Source of the DNA: Todiramphus chloris collaris
Taxonomy: Eukaryota; Chordata; Aves; Coraciiformes; Alcedinidae
Reading direction: 5' to 3'
Assembly: GCA_025345505.1 (NCBI GenBank)
Contig: JANVCC010010406.1
Location: 15,403,260 to 15,467,259 of the forward strand
Length of the DNA stretch: 64,000 bases
Every line of letters starts with the position of its first letter. Within the stretch, counting starts at the first letter, position 1. Positions 37,675 to 48,602 of this stretch are shown here, one piece after another. The translations under genes and the position numbers were made by a program. Below the pieces are notes generated by a model. That model worked only from the letters and a program-made list of their open reading frames with translations. It made no database searches and was not told the origin of the DNA.

Positions 37675-38372
37675 CTCTGTGGACAACTGTTTGTGGACAA
37701 CTCTCCACAGCCAACTCTTCACTGGAAAACTCCACATGGCCAACTGTAAGCAGGGACAACTGTATGTGAGTCTCTCACAGGAGGCAGAGAAGGGACCACC
37801 CATGAGCTTGTTCCTGCTGTGCCAAGCAGTGCTACTTCCTGTTTGCACAACACACCATAGCAGTACCATCACTGAGGCAGGCACAGGGCAGCTGCCTGCC
37901 CCCCAGCTCCCCCAGCAAAACCTTCCTGTAGTTTGCCCCGCCTGCCTTGCATCCAGCCTGCATGTTAACTGGCCATGTTTATGCTGGCCAAGATTTTAAT
38001 TTTTGTATTTCATGTTTGATTTAGTTGCCTTCATCTTATCATTAATTTAAATATTACTCTACTAATGAGTCACCGAAAACAGTTGCAGAGCAATGTGGAC
38101 ACCTCTGATGGCTGAGTGCAATGAAGGCATGAGATTAATCAGCTAGCACATGTTACAAATTGTGTGACTCATTATTTCTTACACTTTAACTCCCTTATAT
38201 ACACACAGCTTCCTTGCTTTCTGCATGCAGACCTGTGCCTGGAGTTTCTCCTCCCATAGCTACCGCCCCCCCGCCCCAGCTCCCCCAGCAGAAGGACCAG
38301 CAGAATCTGATGAGCCACACAGAGTTGGCCATGTAGAGTTGCCCCATGAAGAGTTGTCCATGGAAAGCTGTC
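37675..38372. mobile_element. Inverted-repeat element with ~14-bp subrepeats, possible non-autonomous DNA transposon
   Basis: The left arm (37675-37760) is a run of six degenerate 12-16-bp units of the form CTCTNCATGGCCAA (e.g. CTCTGTGGACAA, CTCCACATGGCCAA). The right arm (38317-38372) has the same units inverted (GAGTTGGCCATGTA, GAGTTGCCCCATGAA, GAGTTGTCCATGGAA). The best-matched pair is 37730-37745 region versus 38323-38340, with one mismatch over 18 bp. About 550 bp lie between the arms and include a perfect 17-bp direct repeat (37901-37917 and 38274-38290). No transposase frame and no clear target duplication. I do not recognise the family; a palindromic minisatellite is an alternative. 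Confidence 0.5.
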
Positions 38373-38505
38373 TTCAGAGCCTTGTCCTAGACCCTATAAA
38401 CAATCATAAGGCAATCATTTCTAAGATATACAAAGAAACTGAACAGCTCATACAAGAAATTACAAATAATAGGAACTCCACTCTTTAGTGCAAGCTTGTT
38501 AGGTT

Positions 38506-39435
38506 TGTGTCTGACAGGGTTTTGGTAGCTAGAAGGCTACAGGGGTGTCTCCTATAAGAAGCTTCTAGAAGCCAAGACAATCAGTAACTCTGAGGTAACA
38601 TACTTAAGAGGGGAAAAACCTGCTGGGCAAATTCTTGGAGAGGAGTGGGATATGAGAGGAAGAACTATGAGGACACCAAAGTCAGTGAAGGAGGGAGTAG
38701 GCATGCCAGAGCAGATATTCCCCTGCAGCCCACAGCAAGACAGCAGACTGAACCCTTGCAGCCCAAGGAGTTTAATAGGGGAGCAGATGCCCACCTGCAG
38801 CCTGTAGAGGACCTGATGTCAGAGCAGGTGATGCACCCAAGTAATGCTGTGGCTCAGAGGGAAGCCCACACTGGAGCAGTCCATTGCTGGAAGGATTACA
38901 GCCTGCAGAAGGCACCCACACAGGAACAGTTTGTGAAAAACTGCACCCTGGGGGAATGGCTCACACTGAAGAAATTCATCTCCCATGGGAGGAAAGCCAC
39001 ACTGGAGCAGAAGACTGAAGAGTTCTTCCCCTGAGAAGGAAGGAGCAGCAGAAACAATGTATGACAGACCAACTGCAACCCTCATTCCCTGACTCTTTGC
39101 ACTGCTTGGGGGGGGGTTAGGTAGAGAACGTTGGAGCAGAGATGAGGCTCTTTTTAAGATGTGGTTGTATTTCTCATTATCCTACTCTGATTTGACTGGT
39201 AAATTGTGGAGCTTTTTGTTTTGTTTTGGTTTTTTAATTTATTTTAAATTGATGTTCTTTACCCAAGTTGAGTCTGTTTTTTTGCCCATGACTGACTGCT
39301 GAGTGAGCCCTCTGTCCTTTGGCTTGAGCCTTTTGTTATATTTTCTTCTCCCCATCCCAGCAGGGCAGGGATGGTGCAAGAGGGAGTCAGTGGTGACATG
39401 GTGTTTAGTTGCTAGCTGGGTGGGCCTAAACCACA
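38506..39435 (+). mobile_element. ERVL-type solo LTR (about 930 bp)
   Basis: It matches, block by block, a common avian ERVL LTR: GACAGGGTTTTGGTAGCT near the start, GGGGAAAAACCTGCTGGGC, CCTGCAGCC blocks, several ~48-bp internal units around CACACTGGAGCAG (38866-39015), CCCCTGAGAAGGAAGGAGC, TTTCTCATTATCCTACTCTG, CAAGTTGAGTCTGTTT, CTTTTGTTATATTTTC and an end at AAACCACA. The 129-codon frame at 38645-39034 is LTR sequence, not a gene. The start is uncertain by a few bases and I see no clean target duplication. It begins about 130 bp after the inverted-repeat element. Confidence 0.82.
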
Positions 39436-39438
39436 GCA

Positions 39439-41162
39439 GCAAGAAAAGCAGGCAGCTCTGGAGGACTGTAACTACAGTCTTCAATGCTGCTCTTTTTGCA
39501 GTCAACTCATGATGAAACATATTCAAAATACTTTCTGAAAACTTTAATTTAGGATTACAGAATTTAAATGCACCCAAAGCAAGTCAATACATCCTAATTT
39601 CACAAGAGAATTTTATTAACAAGAACTGTATAATTCTTGACACTTTTTTTTTTTAAGATAATGAGCATTATATTCTATTATCTTGTTGTGAGTTTATTTT
39701 CTAATAAGAAAAGGTATTGTCCTTGGCAGGGAGCTTTGTAATTACATTATTACTGTAAGGGTTCATGGCAACATTTTCATGAGGTTCTTCTGTCTTCCCT
39801 TTTTCTCTTTTCCCAAAACCAGTTATCTTTTCCACTCCAAGCTCTGATTAGCTGTGTCCCCAACAGCTGTTAAAACCAATTAATTCCACAGATCTTCCTG
39901 CACCAATTTAACTTCAGCAGTTCTCTGCTGTACTATGCAAATGAGGGAGGGAAGCTGGAAGTGAAAATATTGTCTATTCAGTGTTTCAGACGCAAGAAGT
40001 AAATTGTCCTTTTCAAATAAATTTGTACACAATTTAGCAATCTAACCAATCATGACTTAAGAGACTTAAGTCTCTTGTCTCTACTGACCATCATGATTAA
40101 ATTAAGAGGTCAAATGAGCTCAAAATATTTCTAAGTTGTTTTCTATTATTCATCTTAACTAATTTTGCTTCAGGTGGCAAACACCACAGAAAGATCTCTG
40201 ACCTTGACTCAAACAGGGTGACATTTCAGTACTGTATGTTTGTATTAGGCACTTTTCACATATGCTAGGGAGAAGACATATTTCCCCTGGAGCTACAGTA
40301 CACTGATGACCTATGGTTTGTTCATTGAAAGGCTGTTATAATTGACTCTTAATATATCAAACTCTTTCATGAAGGCAGATACACTTATATACAGATTGAT
40401 TTCTACTTTCAAAACCCATACACCCTAATTTTTAAATATCCAAGACTATCTTTTCCCCACACAGAGAAGACAATGTAGTAGAGAAATAATCTCACAAAAG
40501 TAGACACGTTCTGACTAGCATCTCTTTGACAAAATTTCTTTCAGAGACATTACAGGAGGTGTTTGTAGTGGGTATGTAACAAACTGAAGGAAATAACTGT
40601 GTTGGTATGGCAAACAGAGCAATGGCACAGTTATGACACAGGAGTTGCCCGTGTCAGCCACCCTGCTAGAAGTTAACTCCTCATAATAAACAACAGGGAT
40701 AGTAAACATTATCAACTCCCTACTTCAACACAACTGTCTTTCTTATTTGTACTACAGTATCAGACTATGGTGAAGACCATGACTACTTATAAACTTTTAC
40801 ACCTTCCTTAGTGATTTTAGATCTATAGATTTGTTCATACTATTGCATCTGATACAAGCTGTTGAAACACAGTTTTGTCCTCAGAGGGAGGGGCTACAAA
40901 GGACTGAACATTAATCCTCAAACTGGTTTGATAATGTAAATGGGAGTAAGTAGTTACACATGGCCTTACCACAGCAAAAAACCACCATGATTCTATGCAG
41001 TATTAAAGACATACAAATTAAGGCAGAAAGATTGCTTACCAATTACATTAGTGGGCAAAACAGACTTGGGAAAAAAACAATGTAATTTATTGCTAATTAA
41101 AATAGATCTGCATAGTGAAAAACAAACAGAAAAATTAAAATACCATTTTTCCTCCTGTCCAC
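39439..41162. other. Unique intronic sequence
   Basis: Nothing recognisable beyond a short T run near 39645. No exon or RNA signature. Confidence 0.55.
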
Positions 41163-41510
41163 ACAGGTGGCAGTGTGGATATCTGCTCTGATGTGGAGCA
41201 CTTCTTCCTCACCCTCCTGCTCCTCCTCTACCCTTGCTGTTCCCTGTGTTTTTTCCCCCCACACTCACTCACTCTCTCTCCTTCTTTTCTCTCTCCTTCT
41301 TCTTTCTCTCTTCTCTTCCCCCTGTCTGCTATTTTTGTCCTTTCTTGAATATGTTCACTGATGGTCTCAGCTGTGTTCTGTGGTGGGTACGTTGCTGAGC
41401 CATCTGGAACCGGCTGGAAACACCTGTGTCTGGTACTGGTCCCTTCTTGCAGAAGCCAGGCTTGCAGCTGCCTCGTTGCCAAAACCTTACCAGCTACACC
41501 CAAAACACTC
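41163..41510 (+). mobile_element. LTR-retrotransposon-derived avian repeat (partial)
   Basis: The order GTGGATATCTGCTCTGATGT, GGAGCACTTCTTCCTC, a long CT-rich block (41220-41345), CCTTTCTTGAATATGTTC, GATGGTCTCAGC, GAACCGGCTGGAA, CTTGCAGAAGCCAG and GCCAAAACCTTACCAGC follows a high-copy avian LTR-type repeat I recall from songbird-like genomes. Ends cannot be set and the family name is uncertain. Open frames across it (41167-41558) are not genes. Confidence 0.5.
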
Positions 41511-42073
41511 CTGTATTTATACTGTACTTTAACTTCCAATTTAACAAGACTAACCTGAATTATGTGATCTAAAATGTTAGCAAATTCTATCACAGAAGTG
41601 AAAAATGGTGAAACTGGGTTTTATCAATATTTGTTCCATAGCTTGTGACTTGGTTTTCAGTTCATTGCAGGTGGTCATGAGAAATTTCAGCATTTGGTCT
41701 GTCTTTCAAATAACATGAATTTAGAAGCACATGGTTGCCAGTCACACCCAGATACTGTAGATTTTCATACAGTTTAAACAAGAGCTATATTTTGCAGCTT
41801 TGTAATTTGAACTATGTGAAATAAATACTCTGGTATGCAAGCCATCACATATATGCACTATGTCTTAAATTTGTATTTTCATAACATGAGATGTGTATGC
41901 ACATTGTTTTTGTCCCATTAATAAATAATATTTCACTTAATAACTCAAAAATGTTTGTAACAAACACAAATTATGTTTAATTTAGGACTCTTTCAAATTA
42001 ATCCAAGGGCTGCGTATGGGAGATGAATAAAGAAAAAAATCCTGAAAAAGAAATGTTGCAAATATATGATGGG

Positions 42074-42135
42074 TTTTTTTTTTTTTGTTTTTTTTTCGTT
42101 TTTTTGTTTGTTTGTTTGTTTTTTGTTTTTTTTTA
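42074..42135. repeat. T-rich low-complexity tract
   Basis: T runs broken by G and one C, with a (TTTG)n core. Confidence 0.9.
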
Positions 42136-42877
42136 TTGATGTGCATTAGCAAAGGCAACAAAAATAAAGCCATTATGTGGTGTATTTCAAATGACTTAAA
42201 AAACTAGTAATATTTTAAATGAAAAACATTGTCTGGATTAACATCATTTAAAAAATGAGCAAGTAAGCTAGTAATGCAGTATGTAACATTCAGTCATGCC
42301 TCATCAATTTGATTAAAAGTAATGCTAAAATGAAAACGATAAAATCTCAAGGCCAGTATAAAAGCTCATTTTTATAAAGTTTCTGGAAATAAAGCATATG
42401 TCAAAGGCATTTGCTTTAAAATCTGGTATGAAAGATATGCAGTAATAAGAATCAAACATTTTTGGCTTAACGTGTGAATCTACAAAATATGTACATGTGG
42501 TTTTTCCTTAAAAATATGACTAATCCCATCCCTGTTCAGCTCAGAAACTTATGTCCATGCTCAGATGAATGGGCAAGAGATCAACCACGTGAGGCATTTT
42601 GTTGAAAACTGCTCTACTTTCAAGAATTATGGTGTTGTGGTGAGAAAAAAAGGAACAAATTAAACTCCACTGCATGCAAACTCTGAAACAGACTGTTTTT
42701 GCAAAGCACTTGAAAAGAGATCGCTAACTACCACAAACCATGCGTAGCTCCAAATAAGCACGGTAAGCTAGGCACAGGGCACACCTGGTCTATTGTCTCT
42801 TTTGATGACAGTGACTGCATATGCAGTAGCAGCATCAGGGTACAGTTCTATACTGACCAAATGTCAGTTGCCTATAT

Positions 42878-43249
42878 TGTTCTGCTGATTTTGGCTGGGA
42901 GAAAGTTAATTTTCTTCATTGTAGCTAGTATGAGGCTCAGTTTCGGATTTGTGATGGAAAACAGTGTTGATAATACAGAGATGGTTTTGTTATTGCTGAG
43001 CAGTGCTTACACAGCATCAAGGCCTCTTCTGCCCCTCGCACTGCCCTCGTAGTGAGTAGGCTGGGGGTACACAAGGTGTTGGAAGGCGACACAGCTGGGA
43101 CAGCTGATCCCAACTGACCAAAGGGATATTCCATACTATTACAGTATCATATTCAGCATATAAAGCTCAGGCAATCAGTAGGAAGGGATGTTCAGAGTGA
43201 ATGAGCAGCAGTGTCACACTTAGTTGCTGTCTGGGGTTAAACCATGACA
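42878..43249 (+). mobile_element. ERVL-type solo LTR with internal deletion
   Basis: It begins TGTTCTGCTGATTTTGGCTG, followed by AAAGTTAATTTTCTTCATTG, GTTGATAATACAGAGATG, TTGCTGAGCAGTGCTTACAC, CCAACTGACCAAAGGGATAT, TCAGCATATAAAG (TATA region) and ends GTTAAACCATGACA. These are blocks of a very common avian ERVL LTR. About 200 bp between the TATA region and the 3' end seem missing compared with full-length copies. Confidence 0.82.
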
Positions 43250-43921
43250 TGTCTGAGACACATGTCTGGTGGACAGTGTTTCCTATGGGACAGCAACGTC
43301 CCAGTGTGGTCAAAAAGGCCAATGGTATCCTGGGGTGCATAAAGAAGAGTGTGTCCAGCAGGTGGAAGGTGGTTCTCCTCCCCCTCTACTCTGCCCTAGT
43401 GAGACCATGTCTGAAGTACTGTGCCCAGTTCTGGTCTCCCCAGTTCAAAAGGGACGGGGAAATACTACGGACAGTCCAACAGATAGCTACAAGGATGATG
43501 AAGGGACTGGAACATCTCTCTTATGAGGAAAGGCTGAGAGACCTGGGTCTGTTTAGTCTGGAGCAGGCTCAGAGGGAATCTTATTAATGTTTACAAATAT
43601 CTGAAGAGTGGGTGTCAAGTAGAAGGGGCCAGTCTCTTTTCAGTGATGGCCTGTGATAGGATGAGGGGCAATGGTCACAAACTGGAACACGGGTAGTTCT
43701 ACCTCTACATGAGGAAAAACTTCTTTACTGCAAGGGTGATGGAGCACTGGAACAGGCTGCCTGGAGAGGTTGTGGAGTCTCCTTCTCCAGAGACTTTCAA
43801 ATCCCACTTGGATCTGTTCCTGTGTGGCCTGCTCTAAGTGATCCTGCTCTGGAAGGGGGGGTTGGACTTAATGATCTCCAGAGGTTCCTTCTAACCCCGA
43901 CCATTCTATGATTCTATGATA
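43250..43921 (+). mobile_element. CR1 LINE 3' fragment (plus strand)
   Basis: It encodes the end of RT and ORF2: [55 protein letters not shown], then [25 protein letters not shown]. The 3' terminus has GTTGGACTTAATGATCTCC and ATTCTATGATTCTATGAT octamers. The left border coincides with the ERVL LTR end. Frameshifts near 43270 and 43580 and stops make it inactive. Confidence 0.92.
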
Positions 43922-45116
43922 CTTACACAACTATGAAATTCACTGTATGTATGGTGTGTTTTCTTATGTAACACATTTGCTTTCCACCCTTCTAAGATGA
44001 TACCCAACCACCATGTTAACCCTTTGCAGGAATGGCTTTAGTGAGGGAAGAAAAGAGACTGTAGGTCTGCCTACAGGAGTCATACATTTTTGTAGATCAA
44101 CATTCCTTGTTTAGTTTGCCACAATTGGATGTATATCTGATAAAGAGACTGTCTTCCTTATAGTCCCTGGCAAGTACATTACACACAGTCTCTTCCCTGC
44201 AGAGAGGAGTCAGTAACTAACAAACATGATTTTGTGACAGGGGATTTTAGTTATACAGATTTAACAAAAGTGACACCTATAAGGCATTTTTAGTAGTCCT
44301 TATGGTGAATTTCATATAATGCATAAAAAATAAATAGATTCATTTGGAGGAAGAAAGGGAAGGAATGTTATTACATAGCATGGAGATGTTGATATGGTAC
44401 TGCTAGTAACAGGTACAGCTGAGCACAGACATAAGACTATCAAAAAAAGTGCCTAGCTGGGCACTGCAGACCCCACAATGCTCTGGTGCTCAGTTAAAGA
44501 TCTGCAGATTTGCAGCTGAATAACAAAGTGAAAAGGGAAATAGCATCTGACATACACAAATGGCATAGTATATAATAAAATCAGATGTAATGTGAACTTG
44601 CAGACTGGTGAAGAAACAGCAGGGTGTAAAAATGTGCTAGTAAACATATAAAAATGACTTCTGGTGGATCCTAGAGGAAGCAAGAAGGATCAACAGCAAC
44701 ATTGCACTTCTCAGGTTTGTGATAATGAGAACTTCCTGTACAGCCCATAGAGCCAGACTGAAGCCATCAACATCAAGACTGCAGGGAAGCACTGGAAATA
44801 TGAGCACTAACCAGAAAAAGTGGGAAACACCAGAAAGTGCTTGTGTAACAAATGTAACTGTATGAATACTTTTTAAACTTCTTTTCTATATTAGTATTTA
44901 TTTAGTTAGTTACTTATTTAATCCTGTTCTGTAACAGCTAATTTTGGACTAGTAATATTTGTTTGATTATATGGTTATAATTTACATTATACTAGCAATA
45001 ATTTCTTCTCTTTACCCTTCTCACACATAAGAGCCTGATCTTTCCCTTCAAAGGACAAAAATCTATAGGTAAAGTAGAAAATTATGACCTAGGAAAACAT
45101 TAATAGAATACATTTG
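43922..45116. other. Unique intronic sequence
   Basis: Nothing recognisable. The 76-codon minus frame at 44453-44683 matches nothing known to me. Confidence 0.55.
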
Positions 45117-45572
45117 CTGTGGTTTAAGGGCGACCAGACTGGGGGTGGCAGATGGTAATCCCAGGACCCTGAGGAGTCAGAGGACAGCTGTTATTCCCTC
45201 CCCTTCCCTGCCATATTCCACATACGAAGGAGACTGGGAGTTCAGGGGACTCTTCCTTCCTGGTCTCTGGGAGCCGCGAGGGCACCTCAGCAGGGCTGGG
45301 CCTGACTCCATGTGCGCCATGTGATCCATTGCCATCCCAGAGCAGCTTTGGTACAGAGTTCTGTATCCTGCCGTTAATACTCATTTTTCTGTTTTTCTCC
45401 TGTTACTCATCAAATTTATTACAGTCTTAACTTTCAACCTTGGGTGAGGTTTTTTTTTCTTTTTCTTTTTCGTTATTCTCCTTTTCTATCCTTCCCTGGG
45501 AGGGACGGTTGAAGGGGGCGAATCCTCCTCTGTGTTTCATGTGGGCTTGCCCTGATCCTTAAACAGAGACAC
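45117..45572 (+). mobile_element. Solo LTR with flanking CATTTG duplication
   Basis: A 6-bp direct repeat CATTTG flanks the segment exactly (45111-45116 and 45573-45578). Within lies a TG...CA unit beginning TGTGGTTTAAGGGCG (45118) and ending TTAAACAGAGACA (45571). Composition is clearly GC-richer than surrounding intron (GCCGCGAGGGC, GGGCGAATCC). It resembles a well-preserved avian endogenous-retrovirus LTR. The 86-codon minus frame inside is not a gene. Confidence 0.78.
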
Positions 45573-47745
45573 CATTTGAACCTAAAATAATATTATTTTA
45601 CAGTTCTTTGTAACAATTTGTGTGAGAAAAAGCGAGTTCACCAAAATAATATATACAGTCATCCAAACATGCTTCTGGTTTGCCTGTGAGCCAAAGGTTA
45701 CGTTAAGACTTCAACATTAACAAATGTTCTTACGTTTTATTAACTTCAGCATTTCTTTTTTTTCTATTAAAAATGCAGAAACACTGTTAATAATATAAAA
45801 ACCTGAGAGATTCATAACGCCTTTTTCATGCCTTTCATGTTCTTCACTCTGTTATTTTTGACTTGTAAGCAAAGTTAATAACATCTATAAATATCATGCT
45901 CCTTTAACACAGCCTCTGAATGAATATCATTATGATGCACTCACTAGAGAGAAAATTTGTATTTTAACAGAAGATACTCACATCCCTTCACTTGGGCAGA
46001 GAGAGATTCAAAGTACAGTTCAAAAATACAGTAAAACCCCCATAATTTGTAAATGAAGTTGCAAACAAAAGAAAAATTAACAAGTAGAAGTCTATACCAT
46101 AATTCAGTAACTCAACAGCAATTTAAATCACGAGAGAAGCTTCTCACAGGTTACAGCTGCTTCTGCAGTATACAAAAACACACTTTATAGTGAGCAAAAT
46201 CACTCTTTCTAAATACATTATAATGGTGTCTTAGCCCAGACATAACTTGACACCTGTGATATAACTGATGCATGCTAAAGAATGTCAAAGAATGCATTGT
46301 GCAAAGTTATTTCCATCTTATAAAATGCATTTTACTGCTATATTTGTATTTCTTCTCTAATAAGACAAGATTTAATTTTGAAAAAAAAATGGAAGTATAC
46401 CAAATAACCACCTCACCTCTCACCAGCAGAGTGGCTCCCATGATATTATATATGATGGAGAAAACCAGATCTCCAAGATAGGAGAAAGCTGACAGCAGGA
46501 AATTATTTTTATATGCTTTCAGTAAGCAGTTCTTTAGGAGAAGCTTTTTTTATTAGCATGAATGGTATCTATATGAAAATGCATACAGGCAGAAGCAGCA
46601 ATTCAATACGCTGCTTCCCATCTGCAAACGTCCTCAGGTAGCTTTTAAATTTAGAGTTTATTCCCATTTCATACCATGACCCATATGGCCACACAATTCT
46701 CAGCAATATATATAATGTTTCTATCCGTAGAACTTGTCTAAGCAACCCCACCCCTCCCTTTCCCTTCAGGATTACAAGCTATTTGATGATGCTGGTCCTC
46801 TTTTAACAGGTAAGTAATGCCATAGAAATATCCTATCATATCCTCTCTTCCTCCGGCACCTACACAGTAGCTTTTTTTCCTCCAAAGTTTTAGATAAATT
46901 TAGAGAAATTCAGTAATTTTTCTGCAACCCTTAAATCTTTTGTTTTCAACAGTAATTTTATAATAAAAAAGCAGATGAAGAGTACTGAGAATAGCACACA
47001 GAGACATGAGACTGTGTGTACAATTACATGTATCAGAGAACAGTTAGTAGTGCTAGATGACAACAAAAGTTTTATTGCCATTAAGAAAATTTATAATTCA
47101 CTATGAGATACAACAGAACTCTGCTTCTTTAGCATGACATTGTGCAGTGTTGAGACAGTTGCAGATAAGATCAAATATAAGGCCTTTTTGAATATTTTAG
47201 GCTTTTTCTTTGCACCTTTTTGTCCTTTGTAGAAGGATGAAAAGTTTAGCTGTAAAATAAAGATATACTTAGTAATATTCTACTGCCTGCTTATGATTAA
47301 AAACAGAGGATTACACTCTCTCTAGCAATTCCATAAAAGGCTTTCACTCTTAAGTCTAGTAATATATAAGACTTAGGCTTTCTGCACAGTTCAAATATTT
47401 TTTCAAATATATTAAAAGAGATATTTTTTACAACAAAACTCTCCAAACTTTTAGTTCTGTTCTACTGAATCATCATGTCAAGATTAGCATTAAACTAGGA
47501 AAATATATTTTATCTAGTACTGACTGACATCAGTCTCTTTATTGATGACTTCAGTGGTTACTGATTAACACTTTCTAGTTTGAACTGGCTCACAAAAATC
47601 ATACGGAATGACAATATCCAACATTTTTACTAACAGTAATGATTCTCTCTCATGATATTCACAAAGCTGGAGAACCTCTTTCTTTGTTGCATATTATGTG
47701 TATATTTTCAATGAAACAATATTATGGAACATTACATTGAAGATA
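45573..47745. other. Unique intronic sequence
   Basis: Nothing recognisable. A short exon-like frame at 46380-46460 (minus) was considered and rejected. Confidence 0.55.
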
Positions 47746-48602
47746 TCATAGAATCATAGAATACCATGTTGGAAGGGACCTCAAGGATCATCTAGTCCAA
47801 CCTTTTAAATTACATATATATAGTTTAAATCAGATGGCCTGGCACCCTGTCCAGCTGAGTCTTAAAACTGTCCAGTGTAGGGGAATCCACCACTTCCCTT
47901 GGGAGATTATTCCAATGTCTTACTGTTCTCATGCTGAAAAATTTTCTTCTGGAGCCCAACCAGAATCTCCCCAGGAGTAACTTGTACCCATTACCCCTTG
48001 TCCTTTCCATGTGACTCCTTGGAAAAATGCAGTCTTCATCTTCTCAGTAGCCACCATTTATGTACTGGTACATGGTAATAAGGTTTCCCTAAACCTCTTC
48101 TCAAGGCTGAACAAACCCAGTTTTCTCAGCTTTTCTTCATATGGCAGGTCTTCCAGTCCTCTGATCATTCTTGTGGCCTTTCTCTGGACCCTTTCCAGCC
48201 TGTCTGCATCTTTTTTGTATAGTGGGGACCAAAACTGAACATAGTACTGAAGAAGTGGTCTGACCAGCACTGAGTAGAGTGGGATAATGACTTCTTTATA
48301 TCTGCTGGTGATGCCCTTGTTAATGCAACCTAGCATCCTGTTGGCTTTCTTTGATGCTGCAGAACACTGGTCACTCATATTGAGCATGCTGTCCACCAAG
48401 ACCCCCAGGTCCCTTTCCACAGGGCTCTCTCCAGCCAGGTAGATCCCAGGCTGAGCTGCATTCCTGGGTTATGTCTTACGGTGCAAGACCCTACACTCGT
48501 CTCTGCTGAATTTCATAAGTTTCCTAAAAGCCACTCCTCTAGCCTGTCCAGGTCTTCCTGGAAGGTGCCTCTCCTTTCTGGAGTGTCAACTTCCCCAAGC
48601 AA
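47746..48602 (-). mobile_element. CR1 LINE 3' fragment (minus strand)
   Basis: The left end is the CR1 3' terminus in reverse (ATCATAGAATCATAGAATA, TTGGAAGGGACCTCAAGG). The minus strand encodes LGEVDTPERRG, RDLGVLVDSMLNMSDQC, LYSVLVRPLLQYYVQFWS, RKATRMIRGLEDLPYEEKL and [19 protein letters not shown]. It is 5'-truncated within RT at about 48602, with frameshifts and stops. Confidence 0.92.

Noticed and set aside
38645-39034. 129-codon open frame on the plus strand
   Set aside because: It lies entirely within an ERVL-type LTR and follows the LTR's internal repeat units; no coding family matches.
45124-45384. 86-codon minus frame, proline-rich
   Set aside because: Lies in the solo LTR at 45117-45572.
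46380-46460. Exon-like minus segment ending in AGAG|GTGAGG
   Set aside because: Residues do not match PTPRD Ig1 or signal peptide, and there is no convincing upstream acceptor.
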